From Loxodes magnus (lineage: Eukaryota; Ciliophora; Karyorelictea; Loxodida; Loxodidae), in NCBI GenBank assembly GCA_946699065.1, contig CAMPDV010000191.1, positions 1-64,000 of the forward strand: a stretch of 64,000 nucleotides of DNA. The letters run 5' to 3'. The notes beneath the pieces were generated by a model. That model saw only the letters and a program-made list of their open reading frames with translations, was not told the DNA's origin and searched no databases. Made by a program: the position numbers and the translations under genes. Below, piece after piece: positions 12,735-25,699 of the stretch. Every line of letters begins with the position of its first letter. The stretch's first letter is position 1.

Positions 12735-13397
12735 AAAGAGTAAAAATGAGAAGTCGAAAATAAAGAAAAGTGTAAAGACGAAAAATGTTCATAAATGTAT
12801 TTTAGAAAGAATAAAGATATTTAAAAATTTCGAAATTAATCAAAAGAATATTAAAAGAGTAAAAATGAGAAGTCGAAAATAAAGAAAAGTGTAAAGACGA
12901 AAAATGTTCATAAATGTATTTTAGTAAGAATAAAGATATTTAAAAATTTAGAAATTAATCAAAAGAATATTAAAAGAGTAAAAATGAGAAGTCGAAATCA
13001 AAGAAAAGTGTAAGGACGAAATTAATCATAAATGTATTTTAGAAAGAATAAAGATATTTAAAAATTTAGAAATTAATCAAAAGAATATTCAAAGAGTAAA
13101 AATGAGAAGTCGAAAATAAAGAAAAGTGTAAAGACGAAAAATGTTCATAAATGTATTTTAGTAAGAATAAAGATATTTAAAAATTTAGAAATTAATCAAA
13201 AGAATATTCAAAGAGTAAAAATGAGAAGTCGAAAATAAAGTAAGTGTAAAGACGAAAAATGTTCATAAATGTATTTTATTAAGAATAAAGATATTTAAAA
13301 ATCTCGAAATTAATCAAAAGAATATTCAAAGAGTAAAAATGAGAAGTCGAAAATAAATAAAAGTGTAAAGACGAAAAATGTTCATAAATGTATTTTA
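12294..13397 (+). repeat. About 1.1-kb block, copy 2 (offset 1,778 from 10,516)
   Basis: This is colinear with 10,516-11,619, including TTTTTCAG, TATCCAAAG, ATTAAAAGAG and the shortened GTAAGTG in the same order. It overlaps the third copy of the 4,392-bp block, which shows nested rounds of exchange. Confidence 0.8.
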
Positions 13398-15113
13398 GAG
13401 AGAATAAAGATATTTAAAAATCTCGAAATTAATCAAAAGAATATTCAAAGAGTAAAAATGAGAAGTCGAAAATAAAGAAAAGTGTAAAGACGAAAAATGT
13501 TCATAAATGTATTTTAGTAAGAATAAAGATATTTAAAAATTTCGAAGTTAATTAAAAGAATATTCAAAGAGTAAAAATGAGAAGTCGAAAATAAAGAAAA
13601 GTGTAAAGACGAAAAATGTTCATAAATGTATTTTAGTAAGAATAAAGATATTTAAAAATTTCGAAATTAATTAAAAGAATATTCAAAGAGTAAAATGAGA
13701 AGTCGAAAATAAAGAAAAGTGTAAAGACGAAAAATGTTCATAAATGTATTTTAGAAAGAATAAAGATATTTAAAAATTTCGAAGTTAATCAAAAGAATAT
13801 TCAAAGAGTAAAAATGAGAAGTCGAAAATAAAGAAAAGTGTAAAGACGAAAAATGTTCATAAATGTATTTTAGTAAGAATAAAGATATTTAAAAATTTAG
13901 AAATTAATCAAAAGAATATTCAAAGAGTAAAAATGAGAAGTCGAAAATAAAGAAAAGTGTAAAGACGAAAAATGTTCATAAATGTCTTTTAGAAAGAATA
14001 AAGATATTTAAAAATTTCGAAATTAATCAAATGAATATTCAAAGAGTAAAAATGAGAAGTCGAAAATAAAGAAAAGTGTAAAGACGAAAAATGTTCATAA
14101 ATGTATTTTAGAAAGAATAAAGATATTTAAAAATTTCGAAGTTAATCAAAAGAATATTCAAAGAGTAAAAATGAGAAGTCGAAAATAAAGAAAAGTGTAA
14201 AGACGAAAAATGTTCATAAATGTATTTTAGTAAGAATAAAGATATTTAAAAATTTAGAAATTAATCAAAAGAATATTCAAAGAGTAAAAATGAGAAGTCG
14301 AAAATAAAGAAAAGTGTAAAGACGAAAAATGTTCATAAATGTCTTTTAGAAAGAATAAAGATATTTAAAAATTTCGAAATTAATCAAAAGAATATCCAAA
14401 GAGTAAAAATGAGAAGTCGAAAATAAAGAAAAGTGTAAAGACGAAAAATGTTCATAAATGTATTTTAGTAAGAATAAAGATATTTAAAAATTTCGAAATT
14501 AATTAAAAGAATATTCAAAGAGTAAAAATGAGAAGTCGAAAATAAAGAAAAGTGTAAAGACGAAAAATGTTCATAAATGTACTTTAGTAAGAATAAAGAT
14601 ATTTAAAAATTTAGAAATTAATCAAAAGAATATTCAAAGAGTAAAAATGAGAAGTCGAAAATAAAGAAAAGTGTAAAGACGAAAAATGTTCATAAATGTA
14701 TTTTAGTAAGAATAAAGATATTTAAAAATTTCGAAATTAATCAAAAGAATATTCAAAGAGTAAAAATGAGAAGTCGAAAATAAAGAAAAGTGTAAAGACG
14801 AAAAATGTTCATAAATGTTTTTCAGAAAGAATAAAGATATTTAAAAATTTAGAAATTAATTAAAAGAATATTCAAAGAGTAAAAATGAGAAGTCGAAAAT
14901 AAAGAAAAGTGTAAAGACGAAAAATGTTCATAAATGTATTTTAGTAAGAATAAAGATATTTAAAAATTTAGAAATTAATCAAAAGAATATTCAAAGAGTA
15001 AAAATGAGAAGTCGAAAATAAAGAAAAGTGTAAAGACGAAAAATGTTCATAAATGTTTTTCAGAAAGAATAAAGATATTTAAAAATTTCGAAATTAATCA
15101 AAAGAATATCCAA

Positions 15114-15928
15114 AGAGTAAAAATGAGAAGTCGAAAATAAAGAAAAGTGTAAAGACGAAAAATGTTCATAAATGTATTTTAGAAAGAATAAAGATATTTA
15201 AAAATTTCGAAATTAATCAAAAGAATATTCAAAGAGTAAAAATGAGAAGTCGAAAATAAAGTAAAATGTAAAGACGAAAAATGTTCATAAATGTATTTTA
15301 GAAAGAATAAAGATATTTAAAAATTTCGAAATTAATCAAAAGAATATTCAAAGAGTAAAAATGAGAAGTCGAAAATAAAGAAAAGTATTAAGACGAAAAA
15401 TGTTCATAAATGTATTTTAGAAAGAATAAAGATATTTAAAACATTAATAAATTAATCAAAAGAATATTCAAAGAGCAAAAATGAGAAGTCGAAAATAAAG
15501 AAAAGTATTAAGACGAAAAATGTTCATAAATGTATTTTAGAAAGAATAAAGATATTTAAAAATTTCGAAATTAATCAAAAGAATATTCAAAGAGTAAAAT
15601 GAGAAGTCGAAAATAAAGAAAAGTATTAAGACGAACAATGTTCATAAATGTATTTAAGAAAGAATAAAGATATTTAAAAATTTCGAAATTAATCAAAAGA
15701 ATATTCAAAGAGTAAAAATGAGAAGTCGAAAATAAAGAAAAGTATTAAGACGAACAATGTTCATAAATGTATTTAAGAAAGAATAAAGATATTTAAAAAT
15801 TTCGAAATTAATCAAAAGAATATTCAAAGAGTAAAAATGAGAAGTCAAAAATAAAGAAAAGTGTAAAGACGAAAAATGTTCATAAATGTATTTTAGTAAG
15901 AATAAAGATATTTAAAAATTTCGAAATT
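15114..15928 (+). repeat. 815-bp block, copy 1 of a long-distance duplication
   Basis: This block matches 24,281-25,095 at an offset of 9,167 bp (about 77 units). Shared rare markers in order are GTAAAATG, ACATTAATAAATTAATC (15,441 and 24,608), AGAGCAAAAATG, TATTTAAG twice, and GTCAAAAATAAAG (15,844 and 25,011). I found no mismatch by eye. The match is bounded by TCCAAAG/TTCAAAG on the left and ATTCATTA/ATTAATCA on the right. Confidence 0.85.
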
Positions 15929-16259
15929 CATTAAAAGAATATTCAAAGAGTAAAAATGAGAAGTCGAAAATAAAGAAAAGTGTAAAGACGAAAAATGTTC
16001 ATAAATGTATTTTAGAAAGAATAAAGATATTTAAAAATTTAGAAATTAATCAAAAGAATATCCAAAGAGTAAAAATGAGAAGTCGAAAATAAAGAAAAGT
16101 GTAAAGACGAAAAATGTTCATAAATGTCTTTTAGAAAGAATAAAGATATTTAAAAATTTCGAAATTAATCAAAAGAATATTCGAAGAGTAAAAATGAGAA
16201 GTCGAAAATAAAGAAAAGTATTAAGACGAACAATGTTCATAAATGTATTTTAGAAAGAA

Positions 16260-17670
16260 TAAAGATATTTAAAAATTTCGAAATTAATCAAAAGAATATT
16301 CAAAGAGTAAAAATGAGAAGTCGAAAATAAAGAAAAGTGTAAAGACGAAAAATGTTCATAAATGTATTTTAGTAAGAATAAAGATATTTAAAAATTTAGA
16401 AATTAATCAAAAGAATATTCGAAGAGTAAAAATGAGAAGTCGAAAATAAAGAAAAGTGTAAAGACGAACAATGTTCATAAATGTCTTTTAGAAAGAATAA
16501 AGATATTTAAAAATTTAGAAATTAATCAAAAGAATATCCAAAGAGTAAAAATGAGAAGTCGAAAATAAAGAAAAGTGTAAAGACGAAAAATGTTCATAAA
16601 TGTATTTTAGTAAAAATAAAGATATTTAAAAATTTCGAAATTAATCAAAAGAATATTCAAAGAGTAAAAATGAGAAGTCGAAAATAAAGAAAAGAGTAAA
16701 GACGAAAAATGTTCATAAATGTCTTTTAGAAAGAATAAAGATATTTAAAAATTTAGAAATTAATCAAAAGAATATCCAAAGAGTAAAAATGAGAAGTCGA
16801 AAATAAAGAAAAGTGTAAAGACGAAAAATGTTCATAAATGTTTTTCAGAAAGAATAAAGATATTTAAAAATTTCGAAGTTAATCAAAAGAATATTCAAAG
16901 AGTAAAAATGAGAAGTCGAAAATAAAGAAAAGTGTAAAGACGAAAAATGTTCATAAATGTATTTTAGTAAGAATAAAGATATTTAAAAATTTCGAAATTA
17001 ATTAAAAGAATATTCAAAGAGTAAAAATGAGAAGTCGAAAATAAAGAAAAGTGTAAAGACGAAAAATGTTCATAAATGTATTTTAGAAAGAATAAAGATA
17101 TTTAAAAATTTAGAAATTAATCAAAAGAATATCCAAAGAGTAAAAATGAGAAGTCGAAAATAAAGAAAAGTGTAAAGACGAAAAATGTTCATAAATGTAT
17201 TTTAGAAAGAATAAAGATATTTAAAAATTTCGAAATTAATCAAAAGAATATTAAAAGAGTAAAAATGAGAAGTCGAAAATAAAGAAAAGTGTAAAGACGA
17301 AAAATGTTCATAAATGTATTTTAGTAAAAATAAAGATATTTAAAAATTTAGAAATTAATCAAAAGAATATTCAAAGAGTAAAAATGAGAAGTCGAAAATA
17401 AAGAAAAGTGTAAAGACGAAAAATGTTCATAAATGTCTTTTAGAAAGAATAAAGATATTTAAAAATTTAGAAATTAATCAAAAGAATATCCAAAGAGTAA
17501 AAATGAGAAGTCGAAAATAAAGAAAAGTGTAAAGACGAAAAATGTTCATAAATGTATTTTAGTAAAAATAAAGATATTTAAAAATTTCGAAATTAATCAA
17601 AAGAATATTCAAAGAGTAAAAATGAGAAGTCGAAAAAAAAGAAAAGAGTAAAGACGAAAAATGTTCATAA
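16260..17670 (+). repeat. 1.41-kb block, copy 1 of a 16-unit offset duplication
   Basis: Markers recur at exactly 1,904 bp (16 x 119): GAACAATG with GTCTTTTAG (16,466 and 18,370), GAGTAAAG (16,694 and 18,598), TTTTTCAG (16,841 and 18,745), and GAAAAAAAAGAAAAGAG (its GAAAAGAG at 17,641 and 19,545). All units in it are 119 bp long. Confidence 0.88.
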
Positions 17671-18163
17671 ATGTATTTTAGAAAGAATAAAGATATTTAA
17701 AAATTTCGAAATTAATCAAAAGAATATTCAAAGAGTAAAAATGAGAAGTCGAAAATAAAGAAAAGTGTAAAGACGAAAAATGTTCATAAATGTCTTTTAG
17801 AAAGAATAAAGATATTTAAAAATTTAGAAATTAATCAAAAGAATATCCAAAGAGTAAAAATGAGAAGTCGAAAATAAAGAAAAGTGTAAAGACGAAAAAT
17901 GTTCATAAATGTATTTTAGTAAAAATAAAGATATTTAAAAATTTCGAAATTAATCAAAAGAATATTCAAAGAGTAAAAATGAGAAGTCGAAAAAAAAGAA
18001 AAGTGTAAAGACGAAAAATGTTCATAAATGTCTTTTAGAAAGAATAAAGATATTTAAAAATTTAGAAATTAATCAAAAGAATATCCAAAGAGTAAAAATG
18101 AGAAGTCGAAAATAAAGAATAGTGTAAAGACGAAAAATGTTCATAAATGTTTTTCAGAAAGAA

Positions 18164-19574
18164 TAAAGATATTTAAAAATTTCGAAATTAATCAAAAGAA
18201 TATTCAAAGAGTAAAAATGAGAAGTCGAAAATAAAGAAAAGTGTAAAGACGAAAAATGTTCATAAATGTATTTTAGTAAGAATAAAGATATTTAAAAATT
18301 TAGAAATTAATCAAAAGAATATTCGAAGAGTAAAAATGAGAAGTCGAAAATAAAGAAAAGTGTAAAGACGAACAATGTTCATAAATGTCTTTTAGAAAGA
18401 ATAAAGATATTTAAAAATTTAGAAATTAATCAAAAGAATATCCAAAGAGTAAAAATGAGAAGTCGAAAATAAAGAAAAGTGTAAAGACGAAAAATGTTCA
18501 TAAATGTATTTTAGTAAAAATAAAGATATTTAAAAATTTCGAAATTAATCAAAAGAATATTCAAAGAGTAAAAATGAGAAGTCGAAAATAAAGAAAAGAG
18601 TAAAGACGAAAAATGTTCATAAATGTCTTTTAGAAAGAATAAAGATATTTAAAAATTTAGAAATTAATCAAAAGAATATCCAAAGAGTAAAAATGAGAAG
18701 TCGAAAATAAAGAAAAGTGTAAAGACGAAAAATGTTCATAAATGTTTTTCAGAAAGAATAAAGATATTTAAAAATTTCGAAGTTAATCAAAAGAATATTC
18801 AAAGAGTAAAAATGAGAAGTCGAAAATAAAGAAAAGTGTAAAGACGAAAAATGTTCATAAATGTATTTTAGTAAGAATAAAGATATTTAAAAATTTCGAA
18901 ATTAATTAAAAGAATATTCAAAGAGTAAAAATGAGAAGTCGAAAATAAAGAAAAGTGTAAAGACGAAAAATGTTCATAAATGTATTTTAGAAAGAATAAA
19001 GATATTTAAAAATTTAGAAATTAATCAAAAGAATATCCAAAGAGTAAAAATGAGAAGTCGAAAATAAAGAAAAGTGTAAAGACGAAAAATGTTCATAAAT
19101 GTATTTTAGAAAGAATAAAGATATTTAAAAATTTCGAAATTAATCAAAAGAATATTAAAAGAGTAAAAATGAGAAGTCGAAAATAAAGAAAAGTGTAAAG
19201 ACGAAAAATGTTCATAAATGTATTTTAGTAAAAATAAAGATATTTAAAAATTTAGAAATTAATCAAAAGAATATTCAAAGAGTAAAAATGAGAAGTCGAA
19301 AATAAAGAAAAGTGTAAAGACGAAAAATGTTCATAAATGTCTTTTAGAAAGAATAAAGATATTTAAAAATTTAGAAATTAATCAAAAGAATATCCAAAGA
19401 GTAAAAATGAGAAGTCGAAAATAAAGAAAAGTGTAAAGACGAAAAATGTTCATAAATGTATTTTAGTAAAAATAAAGATATTTAAAAATTTCGAAATTAA
19501 TCAAAAGAATATTCAAAGAGTAAAAATGAGAAGTCGAAAAAAAAGAAAAGAGTAAAGACGAAAAATGTTCATAA
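18164..19574 (+). repeat. 1.41-kb block, copy 2 of the 16-unit offset duplication
   Basis: This block is colinear with 16,260-17,670. Right after it the offset changes from 1,904 to 1,547 bp: GAATAGTG at 18,117 matches 19,664. Exactly three units (357 bp) present after copy 1 are therefore missing after copy 2. Confidence 0.88.
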
Positions 19575-22000
19575 ATGTCTTTTAGAAAGAATAAAGATAT
19601 TTAAAAATTTAGAAATTAATCAAAAGAATATCCAAAGAGTAAAAATGAGAAGTCGAAAATAAAGAATAGTGTAAAGACGAAAAATGTTCATAAATGTTTT
19701 TCAGAAAGAATAAAGATATTTAAAAATTTCGAAATTAATCAAAAGAATATTCAAAGAGTAAAAATGAGAAGTCGAAAATAAAGAAAAGTATTAAGACGAA
19801 CAATGTTCATAAATGTATTTTAGTAAGAATAAAGATATTTAAAAATTTCGAAATTAATTAAAAGAATATTCAAAGAGTAAAAATGAGAAGTCGAAAATAA
19901 AGAAAAGTGTAAAGACGAAAAATGTTCATAAATGTATTTTAGAAAGAATAAAGATATTTAAAAATTTCGAAGTTAATTAAAAGAATATTCAAAGAGTAAA
20001 AATGAGAAGTCGAAAATAAAGAAAAGTGTAAAGACGAAAAATGTTCATAAATGTATTTTAGTAAGAATAAAGATATTTAAAAATTTAGAAATTAATCAAA
20101 AGAATATTCAAAGAGTAAAAATGAGAAGTCGAAAATAAAGAAAAGTGTAAAGACGAAAAATGTTCATAAATGTCTTTTAGAAAGAATAAAGATATTTAAA
20201 AATTTCGAAATTAATCAAAAGAATATTCGAAGAGTAAAAATGAGAAGTCGAAAATAAAGAAAAGTATTAAGACGAACAATGTTCATAAATGTATTTTAGA
20301 AAGAATAAAGATATTTAAAAATTTCGAAATTAATCAAAAGAATATTCAAAGAGTAAAAATGAGAAGTCGAAAATAAAGAAAAGTGTAAAGACGAAAAATG
20401 TTCATAAATGTATTTTAGAAAGAATAAAGATATTTAAAAATTTCGAAATTAATCAAAAGAATATTCAAAGAGTAAAAATGAGAAGTCGAAAATAAAGAAA
20501 AGAGTAAAGACAAAAAATGTTCATAAATGTCTTTTAGAAAGAATAAAGATATTTAAAAATTTAGAAATTAATCAAAAGAATATCCAAAGAGTAAAAATGA
20601 GAAGTCGAAAATAAAGAAAAGTGTAAAGACGAAAAATGTTCATAAATGTATTTTAGTAAGAATAAAGATATTTAAAAATTTAGAAATTAATCAAAAGAAT
20701 ATTCAAAGAGTAAAAATGAGAAGTCGAAAATAAAGAAAAGTGTAAAGACGAAAAATGTTCATAAATGTATTTTAGAAAGAATAAAGATATTTAAAAATTT
20801 CGAAATTAATCAAAAGAATATTCAAAGAGTAAAAATGAGAAGTCGAAAATAAAGAAAAGTGTAAAGACGAAAAATGTTCATAAATGTATTTTAGTAAGAA
20901 TAAAGATATTTAAAAATTTAGAAATTAATCAAAAGAATATTCAAAGAGTAAAAATGAGAAGTCGAAAATAAAGAAAAGTGTAAAGACGAAAAATGTTCAT
21001 AAATGTATTTTAGAAAGAATAAAGATATTTAAAAATTTAGAAATTAATCAAAAGAATATCCAAAGAGTAAAAATGAGAAGTCGAAAATAAAGAAAAGTGT
21101 AAAGACGAAAAATGTTCATAAATGTATTTTAGTAAGAATAAAGATATTTAAAAATTTAGAAATTAATCAAAAGAATATTCAAAGAGTAAAAATGAGAAGT
21201 CGAAAATAAAGAAAAGTGTAAGGACGAAAAATGTTCATAAATGTATTTTAGTAAGAATAAAGATATTTAAAAATTTAGAAATTAATCAAAAGAATATTCA
21301 AAGAGTAAAAATGAGAAGTCGAAAATAAAGAAAAGTATTAAGACGAAAAATGTTCATAAATGTATTTTAGAAAGAATAAAGATATTTAAAAATTTCGAAA
21401 TTAATCAAAAGAATATTCAAAGAGTAAAAATGAGAAGTCGAAAATAAAGTAAAATGTAAAGACGAAAAATGTTCATAAATGTATTTTGGAAAAAATAAAG
21501 ATATTTAAAAATTTCGAAATTAATCAAAAGAATATTCAAAGAGTAAAAATGAGAAGTCGAAAATAAAGTAAAATGTAAAGACGAAAAATGTTCATAAATG
21601 TATTTTAGAAAGAATAAAGATATTTAAAAATTTCGAAATTAATCAAAAGAATATTCGAAGAGTAAAAATGAGAAGTCGAAAATAAAGAAAAGTATTAAGA
21701 CGAACAATGTTCATAAATGTATTTTAGAAAGAATAAAGATATTTAAAAATTTCGAAATTAATCAAAAGAATATTCAAAGAGTAAAAATGAGAAGTCGAAA
21801 ATAAAGAAAAATGTAAAGACGAAAAATGTTCATAAATGTATTTTAGAAAGAATAAAGATATTTAAAACATTAATAAATTAATCAAAAGAATATTCAAAGA
21901 GTAAAAATGAGAAGTCGAAAATAAATAAAAGTGTAAAGACGAAAAATGTTCATAAATGTATTTTAGTAAGAATAAAGATATTTAAAAATTTAGAAATTAA

Positions 22001-22323
22001 TCAAAAGAATATTCAAAGAGTAAAAATGAGAAGTCGAAAATAAAGAAAAGTATTAAGACGAAAAATGTTCATAAATGTATTTTAGAAAGAATAAAGATAT
22101 TTAAAACATTAATAAATTAATCAAAAGAATATTCAAAGAGTAAAAATGAGAAGTCGAAAATAAAGAAAAGTATTAAGACGAACAATGTTCATAAATGTAT
22201 TTTAGAAAGAATAAAGATATTTAAAACCTTAATACTTTAATCAAAAAAATATTCAAAGAGTAAAGATGAGAAGTCGAAAATAAAGAAAAGTATTAAGACG
22301 AAAAATGTTCATAAATGTATTTT
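22001..22323 (+). repeat. Copy 1 of a 12-unit offset repeat
   Basis: TTAAAACATTAATAAATTAA (22,101) and the rare TCAAAAAAATATTC with AAAGATGAG (22,241) recur 1,430 bp later at 23,531 and 23,671. The match is exact to about 22,323 and looser to about 22.85 kb. Confidence 0.8.
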
Positions 22324-23430
22324 AGAAAGAATAAAGATATTTAAAAATTTCGAAATTAATCAAAAGAATATTCAAAGAGTAAAAATGAGAAGTCGAAAAT
22401 AAAGAAAAATGTAAAGACGAAAAATGTTCATAAATGTATTTTAGAAAAAATAAAGATATTTAAAAATTTCGAAGTTAATCAAAAGAATATTCAAAGAGTA
22501 AAATGAGAAGTCGAAAATAAAGAAAAATGTAAAGACGAAAAATGTTCATAAATGTATTTTAGAAAGAATAAAGATATTTAAAAATTTCGAAATTAATCAA
22601 AAGAATATTCGAAGAGTAAAAATGAGAAGTCGAAAATAAAGTAAAATGTAAAGACGAAAAATGTTCATAAATGTATTTTAGAAAGAATAAAGATATTTAA
22701 AAATTTCGAAATTAATCAAAAGAATATTCGAAGAGTAAAAATGAGAAGTCGAAAATAAAGAAAAGTATTAAGACGAACAATGTTCATAAATGTATTTTAG
22801 AAAGAATAAAGATATTTAAAAATTTCGAAATTAATCAAAAGAATATTCAAAGAGTAAAAATGAGAAGTCGAAAATAAAGAAAAGTGTAAAGACGAAAAAT
22901 GTTCATAAATGTATTTTAGAAAGAATAAAGATATTTAAAAATTTCGAAATTAATCAAAAGAATATTCAAAGAGTAAAAATGAGAAGTCGAAAATAAAGTA
23001 AAATGTAAAGACGAAAAATGTTCATAAATGTATTTTAGAAAGAATAAAGATATTTAAAAATTTCGAAATTAATCAAAAGAATATTCAAAGAGTAAAAATG
23101 AGAAGTCGAAAATAAAGTAAAATGTAAAGACGAAAAATGTTCATAAATGTATTTTGGAAAAAATAAAGATATTTAAAAATTTCGAAATTAATCAAAAGAA
23201 TATTCAAAGAGTAAAAATGAGAAGTCGAAAATAAAGAAAAGTGTAAAGACGAAAAATGTTCATAAATGTATTTTAGTAAGAATAAAGATATTTAAAAATT
23301 TCGAAATTAATCAAAAGAATATTCAAAGAGCAAAAATGAGAAGTCGAAAATAAAGAAAAGTATTAAGACGAAAAATGTTCATAAATGTATTTTAGAAAGA
23401 ATAAAGATATTTAAAACCTTAATACTTTAA

Positions 23431-23753
23431 TCAAAAGAATATTCAAAGAGTAAAAATGAGAAGTCGAAAATAAAGAAAAGTATTAAGACGAAAAATGTTC
23501 ATAAATGTATTTTAGAAAGAATAAAGATATTTAAAACATTAATAAATTAATCAAAAGAATATTCAAAGAGTAAAAATGAGAAGTCGAAAATAAAGAAAAG
23601 TATTAAGACGAACAATGTTCATAAATGTATTTTAGAAAGAATAAAGATATTTAAAACCTTAATACTTTAATCAAAAAAATATTCAAAGAGTAAAGATGAG
23701 AAGTCGAAAATAAAGAAAAGTATTAAGACGAAAAATGTTCATAAATGTATTTT
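23431..23753 (+). repeat. Copy 2 of the 12-unit offset repeat
   Basis: This is colinear with 22,001-22,323 at 1,430 bp; the 2 bp above 12 x 119 are explained by 120-bp CCTTAATACTTT units inside. The following GAAGTTAATC with the one-base-shorter GTAAAATGAG (22,471 and 23,901) extends the weaker match. Confidence 0.8.
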
Positions 23754-24280
23754 GGAAAAAATAAAGATATTTAAAAATTTCGAAATTAATCAAAAGAATA
23801 TTCAAAGAGTAAAAATGAGAAGTCGAAAATAAAGAAAAGTATTAAGACGAACAATGTTCATAAATGTATTTTAGAAAGAATAAAGATATTTAAAAATTTC
23901 GAAGTTAATCAAAAGAATATTCAAAGAGTAAAATGAGAAGTCGAAAATAAAGAAAAGTATTAAGACGAAAAATGTTCATAAATGTATTTTAGAAAGAATA
24001 AAGATATTTAAAAATTTCGAAATTAATCAAAAGAATATTCGAAGAGTAAAAATGAGAAGTCGAAAATAAAGTAAAATGTAAAGACGAAAAATGTTCATAA
24101 ATGTATTTTAGAAAGAATAAAGATATTTAAAAATTTCGAAATTAATCAAAAGAATATTCGAAGAGTAAAAATGAGAAGTCGAAAATAAAGAAAAGTATTA
24201 AGACGAACAATGTTCATAAATGTATTTTAGAAAGAATAAAGATATTTAAAAATTTCGAAATTAATCAAAAGAATATTCAA

Positions 24281-25095
24281 AGAGTAAAAATGAGAAGTCG
24301 AAAATAAAGAAAAGTGTAAAGACGAAAAATGTTCATAAATGTATTTTAGAAAGAATAAAGATATTTAAAAATTTCGAAATTAATCAAAAGAATATTCAAA
24401 GAGTAAAAATGAGAAGTCGAAAATAAAGTAAAATGTAAAGACGAAAAATGTTCATAAATGTATTTTAGAAAGAATAAAGATATTTAAAAATTTCGAAATT
24501 AATCAAAAGAATATTCAAAGAGTAAAAATGAGAAGTCGAAAATAAAGAAAAGTATTAAGACGAAAAATGTTCATAAATGTATTTTAGAAAGAATAAAGAT
24601 ATTTAAAACATTAATAAATTAATCAAAAGAATATTCAAAGAGCAAAAATGAGAAGTCGAAAATAAAGAAAAGTATTAAGACGAAAAATGTTCATAAATGT
24701 ATTTTAGAAAGAATAAAGATATTTAAAAATTTCGAAATTAATCAAAAGAATATTCAAAGAGTAAAATGAGAAGTCGAAAATAAAGAAAAGTATTAAGACG
24801 AACAATGTTCATAAATGTATTTAAGAAAGAATAAAGATATTTAAAAATTTCGAAATTAATCAAAAGAATATTCAAAGAGTAAAAATGAGAAGTCGAAAAT
24901 AAAGAAAAGTATTAAGACGAACAATGTTCATAAATGTATTTAAGAAAGAATAAAGATATTTAAAAATTTCGAAATTAATCAAAAGAATATTCAAAGAGTA
25001 AAAATGAGAAGTCAAAAATAAAGAAAAGTGTAAAGACGAAAAATGTTCATAAATGTATTTTAGTAAGAATAAAGATATTTAAAAATTTCGAAATT
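24281..25095 (+). repeat. 815-bp block, copy 2 of the long-distance duplication
   Basis: This block appears identical to 15,114-15,928 although about 8.4 kb of different variants lie between them. Such a match is hard to get by adjacent crossover alone and suggests transfer by gene conversion or larger block duplication followed by change. Confidence 0.85.
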
Positions 25096-25699
25096 AATCA
25101 AAAGAATATTCAAAGAGTAAAAATGAGAAGTCGAAAATAAAGAAAAGTATTAAGACGAACAATGTTCATAAATGTATTTTAGTAAGAATAAAGATATTTA
25201 AAAATTTCGAAATTAATCAAATGAATATTCAAAGAGTAAAAATGAGAAGTCGAAAATAAAGAAAAGTGTAAAGACGAAAAATGTTCATAAATGTATTTTA
25301 GTAAGAATAAAGATATTTAAAAATTTCGAAATTAATCAAAAGAATATTCAAAGAGTAAAAATGAGAAGTCGAAAATAAAGAAAAGTATTAAGACGAAAAA
25401 TGTTCATAAATGTATTTTAGAGAGAATAAAGATATTTAAAAATTTCGAAGTTAATCAAAAGAATATTCAAAGAGTAAAATGAGAAGTCGAAAATAAAGAA
25501 AAGTATTAAGACGAACAATGTTCATAAATGTATTTTAGTAAAAATAAAGATATTTAAAACCTTAATACTTTAATCAAAAGAATATTCAAAGAGTAAAAAT
25601 GAGAAGTCGAAAATAAAGAAAAATGTAAAGACGAACAATGTTCATAAATGTATCTTAGAAAGAATAAAGATATTTAAAAATTTCGAAATTAATCAAAAG
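24823..25699 (+). repeat. 877-bp block, copy 1 of a 1,428-bp (12-unit) repeat
   Basis: Offset 1,428 bp (12 x 119) is shared by GTCAAAAATAAAG (25,011 and 26,439), ATGAATATTC (25,221 and 26,649), CCTTAATAC (25,560 and 26,988) and TATCTTAG (25,651 and 27,079). A few mismatches occur, such as ATTCA/ATTCG at about 25.12 kb and GAAAAGTG/GTAAAATG at about 25.26 kb. Confidence 0.85.

Larger units (their letters stand above)
1..13400 (+). repeat. Zone 1: heterogeneous units, mixed TTTAG/TTTCG
   Basis: Units here mix TTTAG and TTTCG at positions 10-14 and use GTGTAAAGACG at 71-81. They carry a characteristic set of variants: AGAGAG or TTATTAAG at 101-110, GACGAAATTAATCATAAATG in place of the ATGTTCA segment, AAATCGAAAAAAAAG and AAATCCAAAATAAAG, GTAAGTG (2-bp shorter) and ATGAATTTTAG. 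GTATTAAG, GAACAATG and CCTTAATACTTT forms were not seen. Unit length varies most here (117-119 bp). The right boundary is gradual and was placed by eye where the ATTAATCAT and AGAGAG forms fade. Confidence 0.7.
13400..21390 (+). repeat. Zone 2: GTCTTTTAG / TTTTTCAG / TATCCAAAG units
   Basis: TTTAG and TTTCG forms are still mixed, but the ATTAATCAT form is gone. New common variants are GTCTTTTAG and GTTTTTCAG at 99-106, GAATATCC at 28-35, GAAGTTAATC at 14-23 and TAGTAAAAATAAAG at 104-117. Three-unit cycles are visible at about 13.76-14.45 kb, where GAAGTTAATC, TAGTAAG with TTTAG, and GTCTTTTAG follow in order twice. GTATTAAGACG first appears at about 15.39 kb, and GAACAATG first appears at about 15.63 kb. 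Confidence 0.7.
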
